From Candidatus Omnitrophota bacterium (lineage in GTDB: Bacteria > Omnitrophota > Gorgyraeia > Aquiviventales > Aquiviventaceae), in contig JACQRB010000047.1 in NCBI GenBank assembly GCA_016206685.1, forward strand, positions 1 through 25,309: DNA of 25,309 bases. Reading direction: 5' to 3'. This document shows positions 15,575 to 23,295 of the stretch, piece by piece. Under the pieces are notes generated by a model, which did no database searches, was not told the origin of the DNA, and saw only the letters and a program-made list of their open reading frames with translations. Each line of letters starts with the position of its first letter. The stretch's first letter is position 1. Position numbers and translations under genes: made by a program.

Positions 15575-17344
15575 TTAGGCGGCGCACTCGCCGGGGCCCA
15601 TGCCGCCCAGCGAGAACTCGGTCTCGGCGCCCCAGTCCCGGTAGGATTCGGGGGATTGGTCGTAGGCGGGCAGCGTCTCAAACGGCGTCAACGCCTGCTT
15701 CCAGTAGTCGACGCCGACGCGTCCGGCGAAGGTGCGGAAGGATTCCGCCTTCGACTGGCGGTCCTTCCGGTACAGCGCGAGCATCTGGATGACGGCCTCC
15801 GGGATGCGCCGCGCCGGCAGCTTGAGGATCGGCTGGCCGAACTTCGCCACGCCCTCGTCGGTCATGCCGCCCAGCATCAGCTGGAAATGCGGCACAAGAC
15901 GGTCATGGACTTTTCTCGCCCCGCCGAAGAACCCGATGTCGGCGATGTGATGCTGGCCGCACGAATTCGGGCACCCGCTGACTTTGATGCGGACGTCCTC
16001 GATGTCCGACCCTGACAGGCCCACTTCTTTGAAGCGCGCTTCCAAGGCCCGCGACAATCCCCGCGAAGCCGAGATGCCCAGCTGGCACGTCTCCGCCCCC
16101 GGGCACGAGGTGACATCCAGCAGCTTGCCGGATTCAGGCTCGGCCAGGCCAAGCGGCAGCAGCTCCGTGTAGAGCGCGGTCACATGCTCGTTGCGGACCC
16201 AGGGGATCACCAGGTTCTGGTCTATGGCGATGCGGACCCGCCCGCCGGAATAGCGGCGCAGGATCTGGGCCAGCGCTCGCATCTGCGGCGTGGTAATGTC
16301 GCCCAGGCGGAGCTTGATCGTCACCGCGGAGAACCCGGCCTGTTTCTGCCCGGTCACGTTCGTGAGCATCCAGCGGGCATAGACGCCGTTCGGCTTCGCC
16401 ACCGACGGGATCTGACCCGTGGTAGGAGGCTGCTCGGAATCAGCCGAGGAATGCATGTCGGGATACGGATATTGGGGGAGCTTGTCGCGCTCGGCGAAGA
16501 CCTCCTGCCGGAACGCGTCGGGACCGAGCCGCTTGACGACGAACTTGATGCGGGCCGTGGCTTTGTTCTTGCGGTCGCCCAAGCGATCATGCACGCGCAC
16601 GATCGCCTCGCAGGTGCGCAGCAGCTCCGTCGTCGGCGTAAAGGGCTCAAGCAGGATGGCCTGCATGGGCGCGGCGCCCAGCCCGCCGCCGACATAGACT
16701 CGAAAGCCGAGGATGCGCTGGCCCCCTTCTTCGCGGATCGCCGCCACCGCGCCGATGTCATGGATGGCGGTCTTGGCATGGTCCGTCGGGCAGCCTTCGA
16801 AGGCGATCTTGAACTTGCGCGGCAGCTTCTGGCTCGCCGGGTTGCGCAGGAAATGCCGGGTCGCCGCCTCGGCATGCTTGGTCACGTCGAAGAGCTCAGT
16901 CGGGCTGACCCCCGCCAGGTGGCAGGCGGTGACGTTGCGCACGCTGTTGCCGCAGGCCTCCCGCGTGGTCAGGCCCACCGAGGCGGCCTTCGCCATCGCG
17001 ACGGCGGCTTCCCGGGTGGGGATCCAGTAGAGCTGCATGTCCTGCCGGGTGGTCAGATGGCCGATTTCCTTCGAGTACGTGTGCGCCAGGTCCGCCAGGC
17101 ACTCCAGTTGCTCGGCGTTGAGCTTGCCCTGGGGGATCTTGATGCGCATCATGTGGAGGTCTTTGACGCCGCGGATGCCGTAGGTGCCCATGTGGAGGCG
17201 GCGGGACTTGAACTCATCAGGCGAGAGCTCGCCGAGGAAGTACTGCTCCACGAGCCGCTTGAATTGGGCGATTTCTTCTTGATTGGCCTCCGGCAGTTCC
17301 CGGAGGAATTCGTCGAGTCGCTTGTCTGCGAGATTGTCCGCCAT
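15575..17344 (-). CDS. nirA: Ferredoxin-dependent nitrite (or sulfite) reductase
   Basis: 589 residues with the two-fold repeat of siroheme reductases. The 4Fe-4S/siroheme ligands are C414 and C420 (SCPGAETC) and C458 and C462 (SGCPNSC), and siroheme-contacting segments such as HLTTRQDMQLYW (residues 96-107) are present. It catalyses six-electron reduction of nitrite to ammonia using reduced ferredoxin; ferredoxin sulfite reductases are close relatives, so sulfite cannot be ruled out. The frame extends to 17569, but the first 75 residues are a shadow of the upstream gene. The ATG at 17344 begins the conserved region, though it lacks a clear ribosome-binding site. A possible promoter lies just upstream. 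Confidence 0.9.
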   Translation of the reverse strand: MADNLADKRLDEFLRELPEANQEEIAQFKRLVEQYFLGELSPDEFKSRRLHMGTYGIRGVKDLHMMRIKIPQGKLNAEQLECLADLAHTYSKEIGHLTTRQDMQLYWIPTREAAVAMAKAASVGLTTREACGNSVRNVTACHLAGVSPTELFDVTKHAEAATRHFLRNPASQKLPRKFKIAFEGCPTDHAKTAIHDIGAVAAIREEGGQRILGFRVYVGGGLGAAPMQAILLEPFTPTTELLRTCEAIVRVHDRLGDRKNKATARIKFVVKRLGPDAFRQEVFAERDKLPQYPYPDMHSSADSEQPPTTGQIPSVAKPNGVYARWMLTNVTGQKQAGFSAVTIKLRLGDITTPQMRALAQILRRYSGGRVRIAIDQNLVIPWVRNEHVTALYTELLPLGLAEPESGKLLDVTSCPGAETCQLGISASRGLSRALEARFKEVGLSGSDIEDVRIKVSGCPNSCGQHHIADIGFFGGARKVHDRLVPHFQLMLGGMTDEGVAKFGQPILKLPARRIPEAVIQMLALYRKDRQSKAESFRTFAGRVGVDYWKQALTPFETLPAYDQSPESYRDWGAETEFSLGGMGPGECAA

Positions 17345-17367
17345 CGGTCTAGGGGGGTTGTGTGAGT

Positions 17368-17397
17368 AGTTTAGCGGAAGACCGGGAGGGCGGTCAA
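17368..17397 (-). promoter_or_regulatory. Possible promoter of nirA
   Basis: On the minus strand TTGACC (17392-17397) and TAAACT (17368-17373) are 18 bases apart, 23 bases before the nirA ATG. The -35 box matches five of six bases and the -10 four of six. The implied leader is very short, which fits the missing ribosome-binding site. Confidence 0.35.
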
Positions 17398-17765
17398 CAC
17401 CTTCTACGCGGTTGCTCGTCGTCGAACCGGACATCCTTGGCATCAGCCACGAGGAGGAACGGCACGCCCCATTGCGACGAGTCATCGAGGCGCCAGGGGT
17501 CCTGATGCTCCGCCGGCTGCACGCGCAAGCCCGCCTCGCCCCCGGACACCAGCAGGACGACCCCTTCACCGGAATCGTCCACCTTGCGCCCCAGCGCCGG
17601 GCACCTGCTCCCCTGCAGCGTCCAGCCGGTGACCCGATACCACTGGGACGAGCCGTGATGCTCGAGCCGCACCTGGCTCACGCCGCGCGGCGGCTCCAGA
17701 TCATGGAAGAGGCGAAGCTCGACCGCCTCGCAGTTGGAATTGGGAGGAATCTCGATTGTGATCAC
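17394..17765 (-). CDS. Hypothetical protein, 123 residues
   Basis: A soluble protein with no signal peptide or membrane helix, beginning at a GTG with GGGG upstream. It looks beta-rich: short alternating hydrophobic stretches such as VELRLF, QVRLEHHG, WYRVTGWTL and GVVLLVSGGEAGLRV precede PFLLVADAKDVRFD. There is no motif I recognise. It begins 24 bases after the outer-membrane barrel gene, so it is probably the last gene of that transcript, and its 3' end overlaps the possible nirA promoter. The codon pattern in this frame is consistent with coding, and the competing plus-strand frame is less protein-like. Confidence 0.6.
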   Translation of the reverse strand: MITIEIPPNSNCEAVELRLFHDLEPPRGVSQVRLEHHGSSQWYRVTGWTLQGSRCPALGRKVDDSGEGVVLLVSGGEAGLRVQPAEHQDPWRLDDSSQWGVPFLLVADAKDVRFDDEQPRRRC

Positions 17766-17789
17766 GGATGCCCCACATACCTCATCATC

Positions 17790-19535
17790 TTAGAACGTCC
17801 CGTACACTTCGACAATCATCTGGTGGGCCTGGTAGTCGTTATTCCCTGACGAGGCGGCGATGCTGTCCACGAAGTCGTAGTAGTGGTACAGGACCGTCGC
17901 CCGGAACCGATCCTTGTCCTTCTCTTTGACCCGGTACGTCAGGGCGACCTCCGGAATGCCTTGCCGGTGGTGAAACCGCATCGCCTGCCAGCGGCCGCTG
18001 GCGGTGACGAGCCGGTAGCCCAGCTCGATGTTGAGATGCTTGATGACCGGCTGGCTGACGAGCAGATTCCAATTCGCCACCGCCTTGTCAATGTCGTTGT
18101 CTGCCGTATCCGGGGCGTCTTTCTGAAACACGGCTTGCTCCAGATAGGCGGAGAGCTTTGGCAGGCCGTCGTGGTGCTTGCCGAGGTCGTAGTCGCCTCC
18201 GAGACGAGCGACGGTGATGTCGCCCCTCTTGGAGTCGGCCAGCGCAGGAAAGTACGAGTCCCCGAAGATGGTATCGCCCTCGTGCGTATTGGTCTCAATC
18301 TGATGAAGGCGATAGAGGATCCCTTTGACGGTGCCATCCAGCACCGGAATCGTCAGGGTGGTCTGCACGCCGTGGAAGTTCGTGGGGTAATGCTCGGTCT
18401 TGTGATGTCCCATCAGCTCGTAGTTCTCGCCCAGCCACTGGTACTGGGTGCGCCACTCGCTTTTTGCCGGCCCCAGCAGCCGCAGCCCCCCGACCCAGGC
18501 GTTGCCGTTGAGCTGCCCGCTACGGTGATAGGCGCTGTGCGCCCAGGCGCCGTAGAGCGCAAGCCACTTCACGAGCGGATACGACCCATCGAGCGCCCAT
18601 AACGCTTGGCGTTCACCGGTAATCGAGGGATTGCGCTCGCCTTCGGTGGCGACGTAGGACACGCCGAGATTTCCCTCCAGAATATCGAGGCCCCACCGTG
18701 TGCCGACGACATCCCGGTCAATCTCCTGGACCGGCGTCGGCTTGGTCCGCCCCAAGAAGATCTCTCCATGGAGATGCTTGTCTTGAAGGTAAGGAAAATC
18801 GATCACCGCATCCGCACCCCGGAGGGGATGCCGCCCGGATTCGAGTTTCCGGTCTTCCTTCTCGAAGAAGCTGGCGTTCGTCACCGGCGGGCGGTAGATG
18901 AGGCTGCCCAGCTTCAAGAAGTTGAACTCTTTCCGGGTCAGGTCCAGATCCTTCAGATTCCCGCCCATCACCTGATAGGTCAGGTCCCCGTCAGTGTCCT
19001 TGATCCACGCCTGGTGAAAATCGGTCGCGAAGCGCTCCTGCACGACGCGGCCATCCCGGCGCTCAAAGTTGTCCCATGGCAGCTCTTCGCCGTAGACCCG
19101 CCCGACCGTGCGGTTGCCGCCGCTGGCGTAGAGCTGCCACAGGAACCCCGCTTCAACGCCCTTGGCCAGGTCTACCGCGAGCCCAAGATGCGCATTCGTG
19201 GTAATCGCTTCTCCCTCGGTGAGGGGGTAGTTGGCGTTCGTCGTAATCCCCGCCCCGTTGAAGGTGGACTGCTTGCCGCCCCAGTTCCACTCGAACAGCG
19301 ACATGTCGTAGGTGTTGGCCAGATTGGGGACGTTGCTGCCTGGACCGGAGAGATCGTTTGTGGCGACAACGGTGTGCGTCTTACTAATGAGGCGGACGTT
19401 CGAAAGCCGGCGCACCCATGAGGACCTCGCAGGCGGCGGTTCATCGGGCGATGCCGCCCATCCCGCCCTGCCGCCGGCCAGGAACATGAGCGAGAGGAGG
19501 AGGGCACTCCAACGAGCGCGTCGGTGTTGGCTCAT
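17790..19535 (-). CDS. Outer-membrane beta-barrel (porin-like) protein
   Basis: 581 residues. The N-terminus has a Sec signal peptide (basic start, LLLSLMFLAGG, likely cut after GWA near residue 27). The mature part is rich in alternating polar/aromatic strands and ends in EVYGTF with a terminal phenylalanine, the usual outer-membrane barrel signal. There are tracts of strand-turn repeats such as WRTQYQWLGENYELMG and FRATVLYHYYDFVDS. It resembles alginate-export/DcaP-like large porins in general appearance, but I cannot name a substrate. The reading frame can start at GTG 19541, but the ATG at 19535 follows AGGTG. It lies six bases after the stop of a small membrane protein gene and is probably co-transcribed with it. 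Confidence 0.8.
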   Translation of the reverse strand: MSQHRRARWSALLLSLMFLAGGRAGWAASPDEPPPARSSWVRRLSNVRLISKTHTVVATNDLSGPGSNVPNLANTYDMSLFEWNWGGKQSTFNGAGITTNANYPLTEGEAITTNAHLGLAVDLAKGVEAGFLWQLYASGGNRTVGRVYGEELPWDNFERRDGRVVQERFATDFHQAWIKDTDGDLTYQVMGGNLKDLDLTRKEFNFLKLGSLIYRPPVTNASFFEKEDRKLESGRHPLRGADAVIDFPYLQDKHLHGEIFLGRTKPTPVQEIDRDVVGTRWGLDILEGNLGVSYVATEGERNPSITGERQALWALDGSYPLVKWLALYGAWAHSAYHRSGQLNGNAWVGGLRLLGPAKSEWRTQYQWLGENYELMGHHKTEHYPTNFHGVQTTLTIPVLDGTVKGILYRLHQIETNTHEGDTIFGDSYFPALADSKRGDITVARLGGDYDLGKHHDGLPKLSAYLEQAVFQKDAPDTADNDIDKAVANWNLLVSQPVIKHLNIELGYRLVTASGRWQAMRFHHRQGIPEVALTYRVKEKDKDRFRATVLYHYYDFVDSIAASSGNNDYQAHQMIVEVYGTF

Positions 19536-19541
19536 CAGCAC

Positions 19542-19916
19542 CTAACGATGAGCCAGCAGGTCAGTCACCGGTGGCCACAGGATGGTGGTCGCCGCCCCGA
19601 TCAGGATCAACGCGACGACGCCAATCAGCCCCACAGGAAGCTCTCGTTTCTTCCATCTCGCATGCAACAGCGCCCAACTGCCCAGCCAGACCAGCGCCGC
19701 CACCGTTTCCTTGCCGGAGTACGGCCCGATGCCCGCCGCGCCGGGCATCCAGCAATTCCCGAGCGTCTGCATCGCCGCGTTGAAGGACGCTGACACCGCG
19801 CTCAGCACCTGCGCCAGCGCGAGCGCCAAGACCCCGAGGCTGGCGGAGAGGGTTGCCGCCAGAGCGGCTCCAGAAGGTCGTTCGTGATCTTGCCCTACCG
19901 GGATGACTGTAGCCAT
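19542..19916 (-). CDS. Small membrane protein with three helices, unknown function
   Basis: 124 residues with three predicted membrane helices, at about residues 18-42, 68-86 and 94-116. The first loop contains NCWMPGAAGIGPYSGKET, a possibly conserved region with the only cysteine. The family is not recognised. The ATG is preceded by AGGAGG overlapping the TAA of the upstream membrane-protein gene, a textbook coupled arrangement. It is followed six bases later by the outer-membrane barrel gene. The trio suggests an envelope function such as an inner-to-outer membrane pathway or a small respiratory module, but no cofactor motif is clear. Confidence 0.72.
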   Translation of the reverse strand: MATVIPVGQDHERPSGAALAATLSASLGVLALALAQVLSAVSASFNAAMQTLGNCWMPGAAGIGPYSGKETVAALVWLGSWALLHARWKKRELPVGLIGVVALILIGAATTILWPPVTDLLAHR

Positions 19917-19925
19917 GGATCCTCC

Positions 19926-20522
19926 TTACACCGACTTGAGTTTGGTAACCGCGGCGCCCAATCCAAAAGCCACCAGGAAGTAGAAAAAGACCAGCGTTAG
20001 CAACACCGCCACCAGCGTGCCCAGATCTCTGCGTCGGAGGACTGTGCCGGCGTACACGACCAAGATGAACGACGCGGCGACGGCCAGGGGCAAGGTGAAG
20101 AGTGCCGCGAACTCCTTGAACTCGAAGAAGATTTTGTGCACCTCCGGAGCATGCTCCAGGAAATAGCCCCGAGGACCACCGGAGGCTCGGTAAGGAATAT
20201 AGACCCAGTTGCCCAGGACGATAGTCAGGAAGGCGACCGTTGCGTTCGCCACGCTCCCCAACTGCAACTCAGCGACACTGCGCGCCTGGCCCGCGAACAG
20301 CCGATACCCCTGAAACAAGCCGATGGTGGCCGTCACCATAAACAACCCCGCCACGGTGCCATGCACGGCACCGCGGATCGCCTGGGCACTGTCACCCAAC
20401 AATCCCTCCATCGGTGCGGTGATCCCCACGATGGCCAGCCCAATCAGACCCAAGACGAGCACGACCACCCACAAGGCTCGGGCTGGTACGACGTCTGAGG
20501 ACTCGACCTCATGCATACCCAC
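19926..20522 (-). CDS. Five-helix inner-membrane protein, unknown function
   Basis: 198 residues with about five membrane helices. Histidines at a helix start (GAVHGTVAGLF) and in EHAPEVHKIFFEFKEF could bind b-type heme or metal, as in small respiratory membrane subunits, but this is only a suggestion. The frame runs back to 20576. GTG at 20522 has AGGAGG exactly six bases upstream, whereas ATG at 20516 is twelve bases away, so I chose the GTG; the two differ by two residues. It is the first gene of the membrane/porin transcript, directly after the Crp/Fnr regulator gene. A small inverted repeat CGGCGC-acac-GCGCCG (20548-20563) lies in the gap. Confidence 0.74.
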   Translation of the reverse strand: MGMHEVESSDVVPARALWVVVLVLGLIGLAIVGITAPMEGLLGDSAQAIRGAVHGTVAGLFMVTATIGLFQGYRLFAGQARSVAELQLGSVANATVAFLTIVLGNWVYIPYRASGGPRGYFLEHAPEVHKIFFEFKEFAALFTLPLAVAASFILVVYAGTVLRRRDLGTLVAVLLTLVFFYFLVAFGLGAAVTKLKSV

Positions 20523-20595
20523 ACGACACCTCCTTCCCTTGTCTTTCCGGCGCACACGCGCCGTGGCCGACCACACCTTCCAGTCGTGAGACCGG

Positions 20596-21249
20596 CTATT
20601 GCGTGTCCGCCAGGGCGCGGAGCTTCTCAGGCTGGACGATCGTCGTCTTGCCGCGGACGGAGCGAATGAGCCCTTGTTGGCGAAACCGGCTCAAGGTGCG
20701 GATCGCGGTCTCATGCGTCGTGCCCGCGACTTCGGCCAGCTCCTGGCGCGTCAGGGGAATCGTTTGGCCGAATTTCTTCATCAGGCCGACGAGCACCTGC
20801 GCCAGCCTCGCTTCAGCCGGCTCATAGATCATGCAGCTTTTATGTTCGACCTGCCGCAGCCGGTCGCAGAACACGCACAGCGTCTCGTGGGTAAACGCCG
20901 CGGAGTGCTCCATGGCCTGGTGGAAGGCAGCCAGCGGAATCCGCACCACGACGCTGTCGATCGCCGCCATCGCATCCACGGGATAGGGCTTGCCATCCAG
21001 CGCAGGCAGGCAGCAGAACGGCTCGCCGGATTTCATCACGCAGGTCGTCGAGGCCTTCCCATCCGCCAGGAACTTCATCAGATGCACGCGCCCGCTCTTG
21101 ACGATCCAGACCGCCTCCGCCGGTTGGCCCTCACGGAAGACGGTGTCGCCTTTCTCGTAGCGCTTCTCTTGGGCCGCTTGCGCCAAGCGCCTGCGCTCGC
21201 CGGAAGGCAACCGTTTAAAGAGATCGAGGTGATTGAGAAACTGCTCCAT
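20596..21249 (-). CDS. Crp/Fnr-family transcription regulator
   Basis: 217 residues. Residues 10-115 form a cyclic-nucleotide-binding-type sensor fold (EKGDTVFREGQPAEAVWIVKSG). A long dimer helix and a winged helix-turn-helix (residues about 166-195, LTRQELAEVAGTTHETAIRTLSRF) follow. The recognition helix keeps the E..R pair of Crp/Fnr proteins (E180, R184). The N-terminal cysteine cluster of classical FNR is absent, but C70, C79, C80, C125, C128 and C139 are present, so a redox or metal signal is possible. The ATG at 21249 lies two bases after the msrA stop with no ribosome-binding site, implying coupling. It could control the membrane/porin set or the nirA-ahbC region. Confidence 0.88.
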   Translation of the reverse strand: MEQFLNHLDLFKRLPSGERRRLAQAAQEKRYEKGDTVFREGQPAEAVWIVKSGRVHLMKFLADGKASTTCVMKSGEPFCCLPALDGKPYPVDAMAAIDSVVVRIPLAAFHQAMEHSAAFTHETLCVFCDRLRQVEHKSCMIYEPAEARLAQVLVGLMKKFGQTIPLTRQELAEVAGTTHETAIRTLSRFRQQGLIRSVRGKTTIVQPEKLRALADTQ

Positions 21250-21251
21250 GA

Positions 21252-21923
21252 TCAAGGAGAATTGCCGGGCGCGTCGCCCCACGTCCGCTTAAGATAGGCC
21301 GCCCGCCCGGAGCCGGTCTTGTACAAATTATAGCGCAGCGGGTTCTTCTTGTAATAATCCTGATGGTAGTCTTCGGCAGGGTAAAACGTCGAGGCGGGGG
21401 TGATCTCGGTCACGATCGGGGCGGTGAACTTGCCGGACTTCGCCAGCTGTTGCTTGGAGAGCGCCGCCAGCCGCTGTTGCCCGTCGTCGTGATAGAAAAT
21501 CGCGCTGCGGTACTGGCTGCCTGTGTCGGCGAATTGCTGATTCGGCGTCGTCGGGTCAATGTTGCGCCAGAACACCTCCAGCAACCGCTCGTAGCTGATC
21601 GTTGACGGATCGTAGACCACCTGCACGGACTCGGCGTGCCCGGTCGTCCCGGAGCAGACTGCTTCATAGGTGGGGTTGGCTGTCGTGCCGCCGGTATAGC
21701 CCGACGTCACCGACACGACCCCGGCAAGTTGTTCGAAGGGGGCCTCCATGCACCAGAAACACCCGCCCGCAAACGTCGCCGTCTGTGTCGGCTTCCCTGC
21801 TGCTTGACGCATGCTCGGCTCCTCGGCATAGACTGTTGCCTGCCCCCCATGTCCCGGCAGGCTACAGGCCACGGCCATCACCACGGCCGATGGAGCCCCC
21901 CATCGGCGCAGCCAACCCATCAT
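21252..21923 (-). CDS. msrA: Peptide methionine sulfoxide reductase MsrA, exported
   Basis: 223 residues. The catalytic motif GCFWCME has its nucleophilic cysteine at C55. The family segments GYTGGTTANPTYEAVCSGTTGHAE and a YHQDYYKKNP-type end are present. It reduces S-methionine sulfoxide in oxidised proteins. An N-terminal hydrophobic segment and a VYA-EE cleavage site near residue 33 suggest export to the periplasm. A longer reading to 22448 is a shadow of the upstream gene. The ATG at 21923 overlaps the upstream stop (TGATG) and is chosen. There is no fused MsrB domain. It sits between the methyltransferase-like and Crp/Fnr genes. Confidence 0.93.
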   Translation of the reverse strand: MMGWLRRWGAPSAVVMAVACSLPGHGGQATVYAEEPSMRQAAGKPTQTATFAGGCFWCMEAPFEQLAGVVSVTSGYTGGTTANPTYEAVCSGTTGHAESVQVVYDPSTISYERLLEVFWRNIDPTTPNQQFADTGSQYRSAIFYHDDGQQRLAALSKQQLAKSGKFTAPIVTEITPASTFYPAEDYHQDYYKKNPLRYNLYKTGSGRAAYLKRTWGDAPGNSP

Positions 21924-22579
21924 CACGGTCGGCTCAGCGCCGCGTGGATGAGCAGCGCCGTCCCCAGGATCGCCCCAATCGTCTGATATTCTTTGGCCAA
22001 CTCCCTCCAGCGCCAGCGCGCGGGCGTCGCCCCAGGCCAAGGACGCAGGCGAGGCCACCATCGGGGAACCGCCAGGCAATAGGCCTCGTAGGCGGGGCCA
22101 AAGCGTGCGCGCAAGAACTGCTCCTCGGCGGCGATGATCGGACCATAGATGATCGCCCAGTAGGCCAGACACCCCAGCACCACCCAGGGCGATCCGCTGA
22201 GCAGCCCCAAGCCCACCGTCAACAGGAAGCCGCCCAGATAGAGCGGGTTGCGCGTATGCGCGTAAGGACCGCCGGCGACCAGCTGCGAGGCGTGGATGTC
22301 GGACGAGCGGCTCTTGCGGCCGATATGGCCCACGCCCCAGATCCGCAAGGCCTCTCCGCTGCCGATCAACACCCAGGCCGCCGAATCCAGGACGAGACGC
22401 GGCGGGCTTCCCGCCTGAAGCGGATGGCCGAACCGCACCATCCCCCATGCCCCCAGCGCGATGAAGGGCACCGGGAGGTACTTGCGCTGGCGGAAGAGCC
22501 AGGCGTGCCGGCGGCTGACTCGGGAGGAGACGGGGGCGTGAGCGTGGGGGGTCGTCATACGAAGCCGCAAGTATACCAC
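21923..22579 (-). CDS. Isoprenylcysteine carboxyl methyltransferase-like (ICMT/PEMT-family) membrane protein
   Basis: About 218 residues with four or five helices. The conserved family core is GPYAHTRNPLYLGGFLL, followed by the EEQFLRARFGPAYEAYC motif near the C-terminal helices, which form the SAM-binding half of ICMT/phospholipid methyltransferase proteins. Bacteria lack prenylated CAAX proteins, so the real substrate is likely a lipid or is unknown. GTG at 22579 has GAGG seven bases upstream and is chosen; ATG at 22558 gives a protein seven residues shorter but lacks a ribosome-binding site. It heads the msrA-crp transcript and diverges from the infA promoter. Confidence 0.78.
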   Translation of the reverse strand: MVYLRLRMTTPHAHAPVSSRVSRRHAWLFRQRKYLPVPFIALGAWGMVRFGHPLQAGSPPRLVLDSAAWVLIGSGEALRIWGVGHIGRKSRSSDIHASQLVAGGPYAHTRNPLYLGGFLLTVGLGLLSGSPWVVLGCLAYWAIIYGPIIAAEEQFLRARFGPAYEAYCLAVPRWWPRLRPWPGATPARWRWRELAKEYQTIGAILGTALLIHAALSRP

Positions 22580-22622
22580 GCTCCCACCTCAGCGACCAGC
22601 GAAATACCGCCCATAATTGTCC

Positions 22623-22651
22623 TTGACTCAGCCGCCTGACTGTGGTAGAGT
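22623..22651 (+). promoter_or_regulatory. Sigma-70 promoter of the infA-cspA operon
   Basis: TTGACT (22623-22628) and TAGAGT (22646-22651) are separated by an ideal 17 bases. The -35 matches five of six and the -10 four of six consensus bases. It would start a transcript near 22658, leaving a leader of about 135 bases before the infA ATG. Confidence 0.6.
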
Positions 22652-22685
22652 TTTCGCGTGGTTTTCAGCTTTGAGGTGGGTGAAC

Positions 22686-22774
22686 CCCGCCCCACAGCTT
22701 TGCGGCTGTGGTGTCCTGCGGGGGGCGGGATGAGCAAGCCGTGGAGTTGTAAGCTGCTCCGCGGCTTTGTTGCT
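22686..22774 (+). promoter_or_regulatory. Structured 5' leader of infA-cspA with two hairpins
   Basis: Hairpin 1 (22686-22729) has an outer stem CCCGCC/GGCGGG enclosing the perfect inner stem CCACAGC-tttgcg-GCTGTGG. Hairpin 2 (22733-22774) pairs AGCAA with TTGCT and GCCGTGGA with TCCGCGGC (one G-U pair). The ribosome-binding GAGG at 22778-22781 follows at once. Long structured leaders are known from cold-shock mRNAs, so a temperature-responsive role is plausible but unproven. Confidence 0.55.
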
Positions 22775-22793
22775 TTTGAGGCGTGGTCATGCG

Positions 22794-23015
22794 ATGCCTA
22801 AGGAAGAGGCGATCGGTGTTGAAGGCTTCGTGGTGGAACGGTTGCCCAATGCCCGCTTTCGGGTCGAGCTGAAGGGCGGGCATCGCGTGCTGGCGTATGT
22901 GGCCGGCAAGATCCAGTGGCAGGTCCGGCGGATTTTGGAAGGCGATCGGGTCGGCGTCCTCTTGTCCCCCTATGACCTCAACCAGGGCAGGATTGTGTAC
23001 TTGGTGAAAACGTAA
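22794..23015 (+). CDS. infA: Translation initiation factor IF-1 (probable paralogue)
   Basis: 73 residues, one S1-type OB fold covering nearly the whole protein, with the IF-1 signature LPNARFRVELKGGH, the GDRV turn and SPYDLNQGRIVY at the end. IF-1 binds the 30S A site with IF-2 and IF-3. The basic helix region reads GKIQWQVRRIL rather than the usual RKNYIRIL type, a divergent spot in an otherwise typical factor. The reading frame extends upstream to a TTG at 22767, but the ATG at 22794 gives the canonical N-terminus MPKEE. Its neighbour is cspA rather than ribosomal-protein genes, so this may be a second copy. Confidence 0.92.
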   Translation: MPKEEAIGVEGFVVERLPNARFRVELKGGHRVLAYVAGKIQWQVRRILEGDRVGVLLSPYDLNQGRIVYLVKT

Positions 23016-23048
23016 GGCAACAGTACAGGAAGGAGGTGAAGAGTACAG

Positions 23049-23255
23049 ATGCCGAAAGGTACCGTGAAGTGGTTCAGCGATCAGAAGGGCTACGGGTTTA
23101 TCAGCCCTGAGGATGGCTCCAAGGACGTGTTCGTCCACCACTCGGCAATTCAGGGCGATGGGTTCAAGTCGCTGCGAGAGGGGGAGACGGTAGAGTTCGA
23201 GGTGACCAGTGGTCCGAAAGGCCCGCAGGCCAGCAACGTCGTCAAGGCGGTGTAA
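23049..23255 (+). CDS. cspA: Cold-shock domain protein
   Basis: 68 residues with the complete cold-shock domain. RNP1 (KGYGFI, residues 13-18) and RNP2 (VFVHH, residues 27-31) carry the aromatic and basic residues that bind single-stranded RNA or DNA. The sequence starts MPKGTVKWFSDQKG as usual. A perfect Shine-Dalgarno sequence AGGAGGTGA (23031-23039) sits nine bases before the ATG, predicting strong translation. It lies 33 bases after infA and is followed by a strong terminator, so the pair makes a compact operon for RNA-chaperone-type OB-fold proteins. Confidence 0.96.
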   Translation: MPKGTVKWFSDQKGYGFISPEDGSKDVFVHHSAIQGDGFKSLREGETVEFEVTSGPKGPQASNVVKAV

Positions 23256-23295
23256 CGAACACCCCAAAGACTGACTCAGCTTACCGTAGAAAGAT

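Noticed and set aside
16405..16462. Possible fifth palindromic repeat in nirA, with GCCGAGGAATG and a weak CTCGG/CCGAG stem
   Set aside because: It has only a partial motif match and a five-base stem, and the encoded region is a variable loop in this family. Chance resemblance is likely.
17230..17241. GCCGAGGAAGTA within nirA, identical to part of the repeat flank
   Set aside because: It encodes a conserved NirA segment (QYFLGE) and has no adjacent hairpin. It is a chance match and a reminder that the short flank alone is not diagnostic.
20548..20563. CGGCGC-acac-GCGCCG as a terminator for the Crp/Fnr gene
   Set aside because: There is no T-tract after it on the minus strand, so a terminator is not supported. 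It may be a chance GC-rich palindrome.
21924..22448. N-terminal extension of the MsrA reading frame
   Set aside because: It lies entirely within the methyltransferase-like gene in another frame, and the overlapping ATG at 21923 with a signal peptide explains the real start.
22665..23267. 200-codon minus-strand frame covering infA and cspA
   Set aside because: It is a shadow of two well-conserved plus-strand genes with their own promoter, ribosome-binding sites and terminator.
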